Shown: in pieces, positions 34,678 through 45,003 of the stretch | How positions within the stretch are numbered: the stretch's first letter is position 1 | Layout of the letters: each line of letters begins with the position of its first letter | Assembly: GCA_900546115.1 (NCBI GenBank) | Contig: URBQ01000003.1 | Span: 1 to 64,000, forward strand | DNA: 64,000 bases | Direction: 5' to 3' | From: an uncultured Collinsella sp. | GTDB taxonomy: Bacteria; Actinomycetota; Coriobacteriia; Coriobacteriales; Coriobacteriaceae | Program-made: the position numbers and the translations under genes | Notes under the pieces: generated by a model | Database searches by the model: none | What the model saw: only the letters and a program-made list of their open reading frames with translations | What the model was told of the DNA's origin: nothing

Positions 34678-36393
34678 TTACGAGTGCACGACCACGCAGA
34701 GGCCGACTTTGATGCGCTCGTGGAGCGACTTGGCATCGGCCAGACGCAGGTTGATACAACCGTGGCTACCGCACCACTTGTACGATTCGGCGTTATCGAA
34801 ACTCGAATCGTTTTGCCAGGTGGCGTCGTGGAATCCGACCATATTGCCCTCGAACGGCATCCAGTAGCTTACCGGGCTCTCGTATTTGGGCTTGCCGGTC
34901 TCGGGGTCCTTGGCACCGATGAGTTTGCTGGCGCCATCGTTGCTGTTGATCTGCCATACGCCCTCGGGGGTGGCGTCTTCGCCCGGTTTGCCAGAAATAA
35001 AGTTGGCCTCCCACACGATGTTGCCGCTCTCGTCGTAGTAGCGCGCATGCTGCTCGGACAGGTCGACGTCGATATAGGCCTTCCAGTCGGGCTCGCCCTT
35101 GGCGGTAAATGTGTCGGCCTTCTGGGAGTACTTGATCTCGATTTCGCCGGTCTGCTTGTTGTTGATGGCGTCCTCGACCTGCTTGGCGAGCGAGCTGCTG
35201 TCGATGGACCAACCAAAGTCGCCGCCTTCGACGGCGCACTGCTTGCCATCGGCGCGCGTCCACCAGCGAGTGGAGCCCACGGTATTAAAGCCGTTGGCGA
35301 GCTCGGCTGCCCAGCTGCTGATCTGCGACGTATCGAGCGTGGGGTTGGCCGGATCGGCAAAGCTGATCCACTGCAACACGGAGCTGCCATCAACCTTGCC
35401 GGCATCCTCGCCGTTGAGCTTGAGGGTCACGTTGACGCCCAAGAAGTTGTTGGCGGCATCGCATGCAGACTGAATCTGATCATCGGTCAGCGTTCCATTG
35501 AGCGGCTCATAGGCATCGTTGCCGAGCTTGGAAAGATCTACGGTCTCGGCCAGCGAGGCAAGCTCGAGCTCGGCATACTTAATGACATGCTCGCGGTTGA
35601 GTTTTTCGTTGGAGCGCGCCTTCTCGACGGTAAACTTGCCGGCCTGCTCGTCATAGGAGCTATTGGCCTCGAACGCGCCCGAACGCCCCTCGTTAAACTC
35701 GTCGATGGCGGCGCCCAGATCCTTCTCAAACTGCTTTTGGTCAAAGGTGTCGGAGAGCATGGACAGGTCGACGTCTTGATCAAGATCGACTTCGTTGGAG
35801 CTAGCGGTTGTTTTGGTCTTGCCGCTTAAGGATTCTACAAGGCGAACCGGCCATACAATGGCTTCGTTGCGGCTGATAATCTCTTTTGCGGCAGCTTCGC
35901 CGTCGACAATGGGCTCATCGGACTCGGGCTGATAGGTCCAGCTAAAGTCATCGCCTGTCACGGTGAGCTTATAGTGCTTCCAAGCCGAGTTGACCTTGGT
36001 GGCGGCAGACGAAGCGTTGGAGAACGAGACATCGACGCCGGCGATAGTGGTGTTGGGGTAGGCTACCTGCGAAAACGCTACAACGCCTACGATATAGACA
36101 ATGACGATAAGACCCAGAACGACAAAGAGCGTCGTCTTTTTGCCCGACTTATTGTTCTCGGCGGGTTTGCGTGCGGGGCCGCGATCGCCTCGAGCGTGCG
36201 TGGGGGGCTGCTTGGGCGCATTGCCATTTGCCTGGCGCTGCTGATGCTGCTTGTTCGGACGTTGGGAAACGTTTGCCGCACCTCGCTGCTGACCGCGGCT
36301 CGGCGCGATAGGACGCGGCGACTGAACGCCGCCGGTATGCCTGCTCGGCTGCTGCGGATCGGGAATCAGTTGAGTTCGATCGTTTTGCGACAT
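34678..36393 (-). CDS. L,D-transpeptidase with peptidoglycan-binding domains (YkuD family)
   Basis: This enzyme forms 3-3 peptidoglycan cross-links or anchors proteins to the wall. The 571-residue protein has a Pro/Gln/Arg-rich cytoplasmic N-terminus, one helix (TTLFVVLGLIVIVYIVGVVA) and repeated PG-binding-4-like modules (IAGVDVSFSNASSAATKV and later). A C-terminal YkuD domain follows with DVDLSEQHARYYDESGNIV and the catalytic SHGCINLRL (Cys at about 546). The ATG at 36393 fits GAAGGAT upstream better than the ATG at 36402. Confidence 0.9.
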   Translation of the reverse strand: MSQNDRTQLIPDPQQPSRHTGGVQSPRPIAPSRGQQRGAANVSQRPNKQHQQRQANGNAPKQPPTHARGDRGPARKPAENNKSGKKTTLFVVLGLIVIVYIVGVVAFSQVAYPNTTIAGVDVSFSNASSAATKVNSAWKHYKLTVTGDDFSWTYQPESDEPIVDGEAAAKEIISRNEAIVWPVRLVESLSGKTKTTASSNEVDLDQDVDLSMLSDTFDQKQFEKDLGAAIDEFNEGRSGAFEANSSYDEQAGKFTVEKARSNEKLNREHVIKYAELELASLAETVDLSKLGNDAYEPLNGTLTDDQIQSACDAANNFLGVNVTLKLNGEDAGKVDGSSVLQWISFADPANPTLDTSQISSWAAELANGFNTVGSTRWWTRADGKQCAVEGGDFGWSIDSSSLAKQVEDAINNKQTGEIEIKYSQKADTFTAKGEPDWKAYIDVDLSEQHARYYDESGNIVWEANFISGKPGEDATPEGVWQINSNDGASKLIGAKDPETGKPKYESPVSYWMPFEGNMVGFHDATWQNDSSFDNAESYKWCGSHGCINLRLADAKSLHERIKVGLCVVVHS

Positions 36394-36502
36394 CGTATGC
36401 ATATCCTTCGGATTTCGCCTTGCGGCTCATCGTGTTTTTACTGGGCTTGCATTATAGCGATTACCCAGTTGTTTGTGGTATGGAAACGGTGGCATTCAAA
36501 AG

Positions 36503-36524
36503 AGGTGGGACATTTGTCCCACCT
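36503..36524 (-). terminator. Palindromic terminator after the serine dehydratase gene
   Basis: A perfect 10-bp palindrome (36503-36512 with 36515-36524, AGGTGGGACA) has a 2-base centre. On the minus strand it is followed by CTTTTG. It resembles the GGGACA-containing intergenic palindromes at 39852 and 41561. Confidence 0.55.
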
Positions 36525-36542
36525 TCGAGTCGTTCTTTGTCG

Positions 36543-38150
36543 CTATCCGCACACACCGCATTTTGCACAGGCCGAAAGTGCGGCCGGAGCCTGCGCGATG
36601 CCACCCTTTGCCGTCTCGCGCAGCGTGGCCGGCAACGCGTGGCCCACGGAGAGCATGACGTGCGCCATCTGGTCAAACGGCACCAGGCTCTTGATACCGG
36701 CAAGTGCAAGCTGCGCCGAGCTAAATGCCGCGGCCACGCCGATGGCATTGCGGTTTTGGCACGGCACCTCCACGAGGCCGCCCACCGGGTCGCAGACCAG
36801 GCCCAGCAGGTTGCTCAGGGCGATGGAGCTGGCGTCGAGTGCCTGCTCAGGCGTGCCTCCGAGCATCTGCACCAGCGCGGCGGCGGCCATGGCGGCCGCG
36901 CTTCCCACCTCGGCTTGGCATCCGCCCTCGGCGCCGGCGACGCAGGCGCTCGTGGTGAGGTTGAGGCCGATGGCGGCGGCGCAGTAGAGGGCGTCCATGA
37001 CTTGCTCATCGTCCAGTTGCAGATGGTCGGCGAGCGCCAGCACGCAGCCGGGCACGACGCCTGCGGAGCCGGCCGTGGGGGCGGCGACGATCACTCCCAT
37101 TGTGGCGGAGCGCTCAAGGACGGCCATGGCGCGGGCCACGGCATCGGTCTGGACGGCGCCCATCAGGCTTACGCTCAAGTCGTTGCGGCCGGTGGCATCA
37201 ACGAGTCTGGCCTCGCCGCCGATAAGCCCGCCGAGCGAGCGCTGAGGATTGGCGATGGGGGCCGTGGTCTCCTCGCGCATGACGTCGAGCACGCGGCGCA
37301 TGGCGGCGACGGCGTGGGCCTCGCCGGTCAGGCGCGCCTCGCGAACGGCCATGACGGCGCCGATGTTGAGGCCGAGTTCGGCGCAGGCGTCGAGCAACTG
37401 CGCACCATCGTCAAAGATTTCCTTGGCCGAAACGCCGGGGGAGAGCGACGAGGCCGAGCCCGGGAGCTCGATAAAGGTGGCGTAGTTTACATTGTCGAGC
37501 TTGCGCAGCATGGGGATGACGGTGTCGTCGGGGGCGCCATCGGTTTCAAAGACGGAGTATGCCTGGCCGCCCACCTCGGTGCGGTAGGTGCGGCAGAAAG
37601 CGATGTTCACATGGGCGTAGGCGAGCAGGTTCGTGAGCGCGGCGAGCACACCGGGGACGTCCTGGTGTGCCACGAAGAGCGTGGAATACATGCCCGAGAT
37701 ATCGACGCCGACGCCGTTGATGCGGCTGATGCGCATCTTGCCGCCGCCGAGGCTCTCGCCGCGGACCTGCGCCGTGGCGCCCGTATCGTCGGCCATGTCG
37801 ATGTCGACGGTGTTGGGATGGATGGAGGCGTCGTCGCCCTTAATTTCAAAGTGGTAGTCGAGGCCCTGCTCGCGTGCGAGGTCGAAGGCCTGCTTGATGT
37901 TCTCGTCGTCGGTGTCGAGGCCCAGGATGCCCGCGACGAGCGCACGATCGGTGCCGTGGCCGCGGTAGGTGTGGGCAAAGGAGTTCCACAGGCCAAAGGT
38001 GACCTTAGTGATGCGGCCTTCCAGCAGGCTGGCGGCAACTTGGGCGCACCGCAGGGCGCCAGCGGTGTGCGATGAACTGGGGCCGACCATGACGGGCCCC
38101 AAGATCTCGAATGCCGAGGTCGTAGCTAGTGTTTGCGGCTTGCCTGCCAT
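36543..38150 (-). CDS. sdaA: L-serine dehydratase (single-chain, iron-sulfur type)
   Basis: This enzyme deaminates L-serine to pyruvate using a [4Fe-4S] cluster. The 535-residue chain contains the beta domain first (FEILGPVMVGPSSSHTAGA, an ACT-like region with HQDVPGVLAALTNLLAYA) and then the alpha domain (GVIVAAPTAGSAGVVPG and SACVAGAEGGCQAEVGSAAAM, with cluster cysteines). A C-terminal ACAKCGVCG tail may add the third cysteine. AGGAGCG precedes the ATG. It is monocistronic between two palindromes. Confidence 0.93.
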   Translation of the reverse strand: MAGKPQTLATTSAFEILGPVMVGPSSSHTAGALRCAQVAASLLEGRITKVTFGLWNSFAHTYRGHGTDRALVAGILGLDTDDENIKQAFDLAREQGLDYHFEIKGDDASIHPNTVDIDMADDTGATAQVRGESLGGGKMRISRINGVGVDISGMYSTLFVAHQDVPGVLAALTNLLAYAHVNIAFCRTYRTEVGGQAYSVFETDGAPDDTVIPMLRKLDNVNYATFIELPGSASSLSPGVSAKEIFDDGAQLLDACAELGLNIGAVMAVREARLTGEAHAVAAMRRVLDVMREETTAPIANPQRSLGGLIGGEARLVDATGRNDLSVSLMGAVQTDAVARAMAVLERSATMGVIVAAPTAGSAGVVPGCVLALADHLQLDDEQVMDALYCAAAIGLNLTTSACVAGAEGGCQAEVGSAAAMAAAALVQMLGGTPEQALDASSIALSNLLGLVCDPVGGLVEVPCQNRNAIGVAAAFSSAQLALAGIKSLVPFDQMAHVMLSVGHALPATLRETAKGGIAQAPAALSACAKCGVCG

Positions 38151-38174
38151 ATGCGCTCCTGTTCTATCCCGTCG

Positions 38175-38293
38175 TTCCGAGGGCTTTGGTATTTGGTCGC
38201 CTGCTCTACAGTCCTGGCTCGCACGGAGGCCACATTAAGTGGCCTCCGGCTCGTGCGGAACTCGCGATCGACCAAATACCAAAGCCCTCGGAA
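38175..38293 (+). repeat. Long inverted repeat enclosing structured repeat copy 2
   Basis: Two perfect 25-bp arms (38175-38199 and 38269-38293) face each other. Between them lies the 16-nt box CTGCTCTACAGTCCTG (38201-38216), identical to the copy at 55-40. A 10-bp hairpin follows (38224-38233 with 38239-38248) and has the same ATTAA loop. It could be a miniature mobile element or a structured RNA. The rest of the gap 38151-38461 holds the metK terminator and no supported gene. Confidence 0.75.
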
Positions 38294-38389
38294 CTTAGGA
38301 TACATGGTAGGGGCACGCTTGCTGCAAAATTCATCAGCTGGGAACCTATTCTGCGTCCCATGTCGACTCATCTTCACCACCGGTTAATA

Positions 38390-38424
38390 AAAAAGAGGTA
38401 CCGGTTGTTCCGGTACCTCTTTTT
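38390..38424 (-). terminator. Bidirectional terminator after metK
   Basis: A perfect 15-bp inverted repeat (38390-38404 with 38410-38424) around a 5-base loop has A-tracts on one side and T-tracts on the other, so it can act on either strand. It lies just downstream of metK on the minus strand. Confidence 0.9.
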
Positions 38425-38461
38425 GGCGTGTTTCTATTTGGCTGTGGCTTTTCTCGTAAGC

Positions 38462-39742
<1,281 letters not shown>

Positions 39743-39851
39743 GATTGTCCTTTCAAAAACGTGTCCCGGCGACCGTTACCATTCCGCCGGGCTCTCTATG
39801 CAAGGGCACATCATAGCGCGTAAATCAAACATTCACACCCTTTCCGCACCT

Positions 39852-39924
39852 ACTCATTGGGGACAGACTTAAATGACCATCAGGGTGCTCTTTGGGTAGT
39901 CATTTAAGTCTGTCCCCAATGAGT
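39852..39924. repeat. Perfect 26-bp inverted repeat between metK and gltX
   Basis: Positions 39852-39877 are the exact reverse complement of 39899-39924 with a 21-base loop. It lies in the divergent gap, so it cannot be a simple terminator for either neighbour. Confidence 0.85.
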
Positions 39925-40008
39925 GGGTCGGTGCCCTTTGTGCGGAGGTTGCTTTGATGCTTTATACTGGTGCGGTTAGACATCCATCCTGCAATCGAGG
40001 AGATTTCC

Positions 40009-41484
40009 ATGGCATCAGACGTTCGCGTCCGCTTTGCACCCTCACCGACGGGCAAGCTGCACATCGGCGGCGCCCGCACCGCTATCTATAACTGGGCTTT
40101 CGCCCGTGCTAACGGCGGCACGTTCATCCTGCGCATCGACGACACCGATCCCACCCGTTCCACCGACGAGAACACGCAGATCATCCTGCGCGCCATGCGT
40201 TGGCTGGGCCTGGACTGGGACGAGGGTCCTGAGGTGGGCGGAGACTTTGGCCCCTACGCCCAGACCGAGCGCCTGGACCTGTACAAGCAGGCTGCCCAGA
40301 AGCTTTGGGACGAGGGCAAGGCCTATCCCTGCTTCTGCACCAAGGAGCAGCTCGACGCCGATCGCAAGGCCGCGCAGGAGCGCAAGGACCCCTTCCAGGG
40401 CTATCAGCGCCGTTGCCGCGACCTTGATCCCGAGGAGGCCCGCCGTCGCATCGAGGCCGGCGAGTCCTACGTCCTGCGCATCAAGGTACCCGAGGACCGC
40501 GGCGACGTCGTCATCCACGATGCCGTCCACGGCGAGGTGACCTTCGACGCCAAGGAGCTCGACGACTTTGTCATCTTCCGCTCCGATGGCACGCCCACGT
40601 ACAACTTTGCGACCGTCGTCGACGACGCCATGATGAAGATCACCCATGTCATCCGCGGCGACGACCACCTGTCCAACACCCCGCGTCAGGTCATGGTCTA
40701 CGAGGCCCTCGGTGCGCCTGTGCCCACGTTCGCCCACATCTCCATGATCCTGGGCGCCGACGGCAAGAAGCTCTCCAAGCGCCATGGCGCCACCTCGGTG
40801 GAGGAGTACCGCGACGCCGGTTACCTGTCCGACGCCTTCGTCAACTACCTGGCGCTGCTCGGCTGGTCGCTCGACGGCGAGACCACAATCATCCCGCGCG
40901 ATGTCCTGGCCAGCAAGTTCTCGCTCGACCGCATCTCCAAGAACCCGGCGACCTTCGACCCCAAGAAACTCGACTGGGTCAACGCCGAGTACATCAACGG
41001 CATGTCCGATGCCCAGTTTGCCGACGAGATCATGGTCCCCGAACTGCACGAGGCGGGTCTCATCGAGGGTAATGTCGAGTACGGCGAGGACTGGATTGAT
41101 GCGCTTGCCGCCATCGTCAAGCCGCGCACCAAGATGCCGGCCGACGCCGTGACCGTCGCCGCCCCCATCTTTGCCACGGCCGAGACACTCGAGTATGACG
41201 AGAAGTCCGTCAACAAAGGCCTGGCCAAGGAGGGCATGGGTGCCATTCTGGACGCCGCCAAGGCCGCGCTTGAGGGTGTGGGCGAGTGGACTGCCGAGAC
41301 CATCGACGCCTCGCTTGAGCCGCTGCCCGAGCAGATGGACCTTAAGAAGCGCGTGGTGTTCCAGGCCGTGCGCGTCGCCGTCTGCGGCAACATGGTGAGC
41401 CCCCCGTTGGGCGAGACCATGGCGCTCGTCGGCCGCGACGACTGCCTGGCACGCATCGACCGCGCCCGCACGATGGCGCTGTAG
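40009..41484 (+). CDS. gltX: Glutamyl-tRNA synthetase
   Basis: GltX charges tRNA-Glu, and Glu-tRNA also feeds tetrapyrrole synthesis in organisms using the C5 route. The 491-residue class I synthetase has RFAPSPTGKLHIGGARTA (HIGH variant HIGG) and the KMSKS-type GKKLSKRHGATS. The anticodon-binding C-terminus is of normal length. The ATG at 40009 follows GAGGAGA. Confidence 0.96.
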   Translation: MASDVRVRFAPSPTGKLHIGGARTAIYNWAFARANGGTFILRIDDTDPTRSTDENTQIILRAMRWLGLDWDEGPEVGGDFGPYAQTERLDLYKQAAQKLWDEGKAYPCFCTKEQLDADRKAAQERKDPFQGYQRRCRDLDPEEARRRIEAGESYVLRIKVPEDRGDVVIHDAVHGEVTFDAKELDDFVIFRSDGTPTYNFATVVDDAMMKITHVIRGDDHLSNTPRQVMVYEALGAPVPTFAHISMILGADGKKLSKRHGATSVEEYRDAGYLSDAFVNYLALLGWSLDGETTIIPRDVLASKFSLDRISKNPATFDPKKLDWVNAEYINGMSDAQFADEIMVPELHEAGLIEGNVEYGEDWIDALAAIVKPRTKMPADAVTVAAPIFATAETLEYDEKSVNKGLAKEGMGAILDAAKAALEGVGEWTAETIDASLEPLPEQMDLKKRVVFQAVRVAVCGNMVSPPLGETMALVGRDDCLARIDRARTMAL

Positions 41485-41507
41485 CAGACGCGTAAACGCA
41501 TGTATCC

Positions 41508-41533
41508 GAGCCCCGTTCCCCCGAGCGGGGCTC
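41508..41533 (+). terminator. Terminator after gltX
   Basis: GAGCCCCG (41508-41515) pairs with CGGGGCTC (41526-41533), followed by TTGTTTC. Confidence 0.75.
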
Positions 41534-41560
41534 TTGTTTCTGTACCGATGAGTGGGTTGC

Positions 41561-41662
41561 TGGGACAAAATAATCAGTAGTGTTTGTCCCATGTTCGAGT
41601 GACGCAACAAGCTCGACACTCGTATCGGCCATGGGACAAACTCTACTGATTATTTTGTCCCA
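41561..41662. repeat. Long inverted repeat (33-bp arms) between gltX and priA
   Basis: 41561-41593 and 41630-41662 are reverse complements with a single mismatch. Each arm itself contains TGGGACAAA and TTTGTCCCA, so the element can also fold into two small hairpins. It ends about 30 bases before priA. Confidence 0.85.
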
Positions 41663-41694
41663 CCCCTTTCAGGTCCGTTCGTTAGAGGTGGTGT

Positions 41695-44121
41695 ATGGCT
41701 CAACAACTGTCGCTGTTTGGTTCGCCGGAACCGGAGGAGACTCCGGTGAAGCCCGAGCCTGCACCCGAACCCATCGCCGCCTACGCGAGCGTGGTCCTCG
41801 ACATCCCCACCCGTGCGCTGTCGGAACCGTTTGCTTACGGCATCCCCGAGTCCCTTGCCAACGAGGTCCAGATCGGATCCACGGTCCTGGTCCACTTTGG
41901 TAACCGTGCCGCCGCGGGCTATATCGTTGATATTGCGCCTGAGCTGGGCGACCTGCAGGGTAACAACGCCCTCGACCCCGCGCGTATTAAAGCCGTCGAG
42001 GCTATCCTCAGCAAACCGCTCTTTACCGCCGAAGCCGCCCGTATCGCACGCTGGATGAGCCACGAGTACGTCGCGACGCTTTCCGAATGCCTGCGCCTGT
42101 TCTTGCCCCCTGGCGGCAGCCCGCGTGTGGTCAAGGGTGACGACAGTGTGTGGACGGTTGAACGTCCCGCCGTGAAGCCTATCCAAAACCGCTGGGTCAT
42201 GCTTACGCCCGAGGGCTTTGACTACACGCCGCCCAAGACCGCGGTCCGCCAGCGGCAGCTCATCGAGGCGCTCCAGTGCGGCCCGGTCACGACGCGCGAC
42301 CTCAACCTTCTCTATAACAGCATGTCGGCGACCATCAAGGCGCTCGAAAAACGCGGCGTCGTGGTTGTGGAGGAGCGCCGCGCCTGGCGTGGCTGCAGCG
42401 AGCAGACCACGCTGTCCTCGGCGAGCGGCAAGGCCCCGATGGCACTCACCAACGGTCAGCGACAGGCCCTCGCGCAGATTGAGCGCGCACGCCTTGACGC
42501 TCACGGCGACGTGGTCCTAGTCGATGGCGTCACTGGATCCGGCAAAACCGAGGTCTACCTTTCCGCTATCGAGCGCGTGCTCGCGGCCGGCCGCTCAGCC
42601 TGCGTACTGGTGCCCGAGATATCGCTGACAGCCCAGACCGTCGGCCGCTTCCGCTCGCGCTTTGGCGAGACGGTCGCCGTGTTCCATTCGCGGCTTTCGG
42701 CCGGCGAGCGCCTGGACCAGTGGGATATGGTTGCCAGCGGTGCGGCCCGCGTGGTCGTCGGCGCTCGCTCGGCGCTCTTTTGCCCGCTCAGCGACTTGGG
42801 CCTCATCATCATCGACGAGGAGCACGAGACCAGTTACAAGCAGGGCTCCAGTCCGCGCTACCACGCGCGCGAGGTGGCGGCCGAGATGGCGCGGCGCTAT
42901 CGCTGCCCGCTCGTGTTGGGCTCCGCCACGCCCTCGGCCGAGGCCCTCGACCGCTGCCGTCGTGGCACGTATAACGGTGCCACTTGGACGCGTGTCGAGA
43001 TGCCCGAGCGCCCGGGACACGCCGTGCTTCCCATGGTCCGAATTGCCGACCTGCGCCGTGAGTTTTCTCACGGCAGCCGCTCCATGTTCTCAAAACCCTT
43101 GATGGAGGGCTTGGATCGCGTGGTCGAACGCCGTGAGAAGGCCGTGCTGCTGCATAACCGCCGCGGCTTTGCGCCGTTTTTGATGTGCCGCGAGTGCGGC
43201 TGCGTCCCCACCTGCAACCACTGCTCCACCGCGCTTACGTATCACGAGCGCACGCACACGCTGCAGTGCCACACTTGCGGTTCGTCTTGGCGCGTGCAGC
43301 CGTATCCCGCGCCCACGAGCCGTTGCCCCAAATGTGGCAGTCGCTATCTTGCAAAAATGGGGCTGGGCACGCAGCAGATCGAGGACGCATTGCACCAGAT
43401 GCTGCCCGAGGACGTCGCCATCATCCGCATGGATGCCGATTCCACGCGCGGCAAGGATGCGCACAAAAAGCTGCTCGAGCAGTTCGATGCGGCCGATTGC
43501 GCCGTGTTGCTGGGCACCCAAATGATCGCCAAGGGTCTCGACTTTCCCGAGGTCACGCTCGTGGGCGTGGTCAATGCCGACTTCGCCCTCAAGCTGCCGG
43601 ACTTCCGCGCAGGGGAGCGCGCCTACGATTTACTGGAGCAGGTCGCCGGCCGTGCCGGTCGCGGTGATCGTCCCGGTGAGGTGATCATCCAGACCTACCT
43701 GCCCGAGGATCCGGTCATTCGCGCCGTCGCTAAGCACGACCGTTCGATCTTTACCGACTACGACCTGGACCAGCGCCGCGACGCCCTGTATCCACCGTTC
43801 GTGCGTCTGGTCAACATTTTGGTGTGGTCGGCGAACCGAGACGACGCGCAAGACTACATCGGCCGCATCGCCAAGCTCCTCAAGCGTCGCTGGCATGCCG
43901 CCGCGCCCGATTTTTTGCGGGCAGGGAGTGCCGTGCCGCAGGTGCTGGGCCCGGCTTCGTGTGTAATCGAGAGAGCCAAGGACCGTTACCGCTTCCATCT
44001 GCTTGTGAAGTCGCCCGTGGGGTACCATGTCTCTGATGATATCGACGCCTGCCTCAAAGAGGTGGGCTCCGTGCGCGGCGTGAGCGTGAGCGTTGACGTC
44101 GACGCCTATGATTTGATGTAA
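41695..44121 (+). CDS. priA: Primosomal protein N' (replication restart helicase)
   Basis: PriA reloads the replisome at stalled forks. The 808-residue protein has an N-terminal DNA-binding region (YASVVLDIPTRALSEPFAY) and a helicase core with GVTGSGKTEVYLSAI, IDEEHETSYKQGSSPRYHAREVA and LGSATPSAE. The zinc-binding cysteines lie in CRECGCVPTCNHCS and CHTCGSSW ... CPKCGS. GTQMIAKGLDFPEVTLVGVV and EQVAGRAGRGDRPGEV follow. AGAGGTGG precedes the ATG. def follows closely, suggesting an operon. Confidence 0.95.
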   Translation: MAQQLSLFGSPEPEETPVKPEPAPEPIAAYASVVLDIPTRALSEPFAYGIPESLANEVQIGSTVLVHFGNRAAAGYIVDIAPELGDLQGNNALDPARIKAVEAILSKPLFTAEAARIARWMSHEYVATLSECLRLFLPPGGSPRVVKGDDSVWTVERPAVKPIQNRWVMLTPEGFDYTPPKTAVRQRQLIEALQCGPVTTRDLNLLYNSMSATIKALEKRGVVVVEERRAWRGCSEQTTLSSASGKAPMALTNGQRQALAQIERARLDAHGDVVLVDGVTGSGKTEVYLSAIERVLAAGRSACVLVPEISLTAQTVGRFRSRFGETVAVFHSRLSAGERLDQWDMVASGAARVVVGARSALFCPLSDLGLIIIDEEHETSYKQGSSPRYHAREVAAEMARRYRCPLVLGSATPSAEALDRCRRGTYNGATWTRVEMPERPGHAVLPMVRIADLRREFSHGSRSMFSKPLMEGLDRVVERREKAVLLHNRRGFAPFLMCRECGCVPTCNHCSTALTYHERTHTLQCHTCGSSWRVQPYPAPTSRCPKCGSRYLAKMGLGTQQIEDALHQMLPEDVAIIRMDADSTRGKDAHKKLLEQFDAADCAVLLGTQMIAKGLDFPEVTLVGVVNADFALKLPDFRAGERAYDLLEQVAGRAGRGDRPGEVIIQTYLPEDPVIRAVAKHDRSIFTDYDLDQRRDALYPPFVRLVNILVWSANRDDAQDYIGRIAKLLKRRWHAAAPDFLRAGSAVPQVLGPASCVIERAKDRYRFHLLVKSPVGYHVSDDIDACLKEVGSVRGVSVSVDVDAYDLM

Positions 44122-44139
44122 CAACCTGAAAGGATGGCC

Positions 44140-44676
44140 ATGGAAGCCAACGGAATCGTACTGTCGCCCGACCCTCGTTTACGCCAGGAGTGCGCCGTCA
44201 TCGAGGAGATCACCCCGGCGATCGAGGCGCTTGCCGAGAAGATGAAGAAGATGATGTTCGAGAATGGCGGCTGCGGCCTGGCTGCTCCGCAGATCGGCGA
44301 GCTTATTCAGCTCGTCACCATCGACTGCGACTACAGCGACAAGAACGACTACGACCCGTACGTGCTCATCAATCCTGTCATTGTTGAGCAGAGTGACCAT
44401 TTGGTGCCGTTTAGCGAGGGCTGCCTGTCTATCCCCGGGATTAGCTGCGAGATTGAGCGTCCCGACCATGTCGTCGTCGAGGCGTATGATCTGGGCGCCA
44501 ACCTGATTCGCTATGAGGCCTCGGGCGATCTGTTCTGCGTGTGCCTGCAGCACGAGATCGACCACCTGCACGGCAACACCATGTTCGAGCGCCTTAAGCC
44601 CATGCAGAGGCTCAAGGCCGTCAAGGAGTACCAGGACGCCCTGGCCCGCGGCGCTCGACCGGGCGAGACGGAGTAG
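44140..44676 (+). CDS. def: Peptide deformylase
   Basis: This enzyme removes the N-formyl group from new proteins. The 178-residue protein has the three motifs GCGLAAPQIG, EGCLSIPG and QHEIDHLHG with the metal ligands Cys, His, His and catalytic Glu. The ATG at 44140 is spaced 6 nt from GAAAGG; the ATG at 44134 touches that site. It lies 18 bases after priA and upstream of fmt, which adds the formyl group during initiation. Confidence 0.95.
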   Translation: MEANGIVLSPDPRLRQECAVIEEITPAIEALAEKMKKMMFENGGCGLAAPQIGELIQLVTIDCDYSDKNDYDPYVLINPVIVEQSDHLVPFSEGCLSIPGISCEIERPDHVVVEAYDLGANLIRYEASGDLFCVCLQHEIDHLHGNTMFERLKPMQRLKAVKEYQDALARGARPGETE

Positions 44677-44687
44677 GGCCCACCGTT

Positions 44688-44783
44688 CCCGGTGCTGAGC
44701 GCCCACATATCATCCCGTGCTCAAACATTCTCGCTTTGCTGCGAAACTGCGCGCGGGACGATATGTGGGCGCTCAGCACCGGG
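44688..44783. repeat. Long inverted repeat (30-bp arms) after def
   Basis: 44688-44717 and 44754-44783 are reverse complements with one G-U-compatible mismatch around a 36-base loop. The rest of the gap to 45003 is T-rich, contains a possible terminator hairpin (AAAGAGC/GCTCTTT near 44859-44889) and no supported gene. Confidence 0.85.
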
Positions 44784-45003
44784 GGCTGCGTTGTTCTGGC
44801 TCGGTTCGCCCGGGTGCCGTCGGGCCAGGGATGGGCGTCTTCGCTGATGGGTGCTTTGCTGAAAGAGCTGCTTTTATTGCGGCTCTTTCTTTGGTTTTGG
44901 GTATATTTGTTCTTGTTGAAATGTTATTGCGGATGGGCTGGTGATTTGGCTTTCCGCTGCTCTTTGTAGCCGTCTCGGCTTTGGTTGAGGGGAGATGTCC
45001 TTT

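Noticed and set aside
36420..38075. 551-codon open frame opposite serine dehydratase
   Set aside because: Antisense shadow of sdaA with Gly/His/Val-rich low-complexity translation and no known motif.
40042..41619. 525-codon open frame opposite gltX
   Set aside because: Antisense shadow of a certain gltX gene; no recognisable domain.
44717..44944. Possible 75-residue membrane peptide between def and fmt
   Set aside because: It has one hydrophobic stretch but begins inside the palindrome, lacks a ribosome site and has no known homologue pattern.
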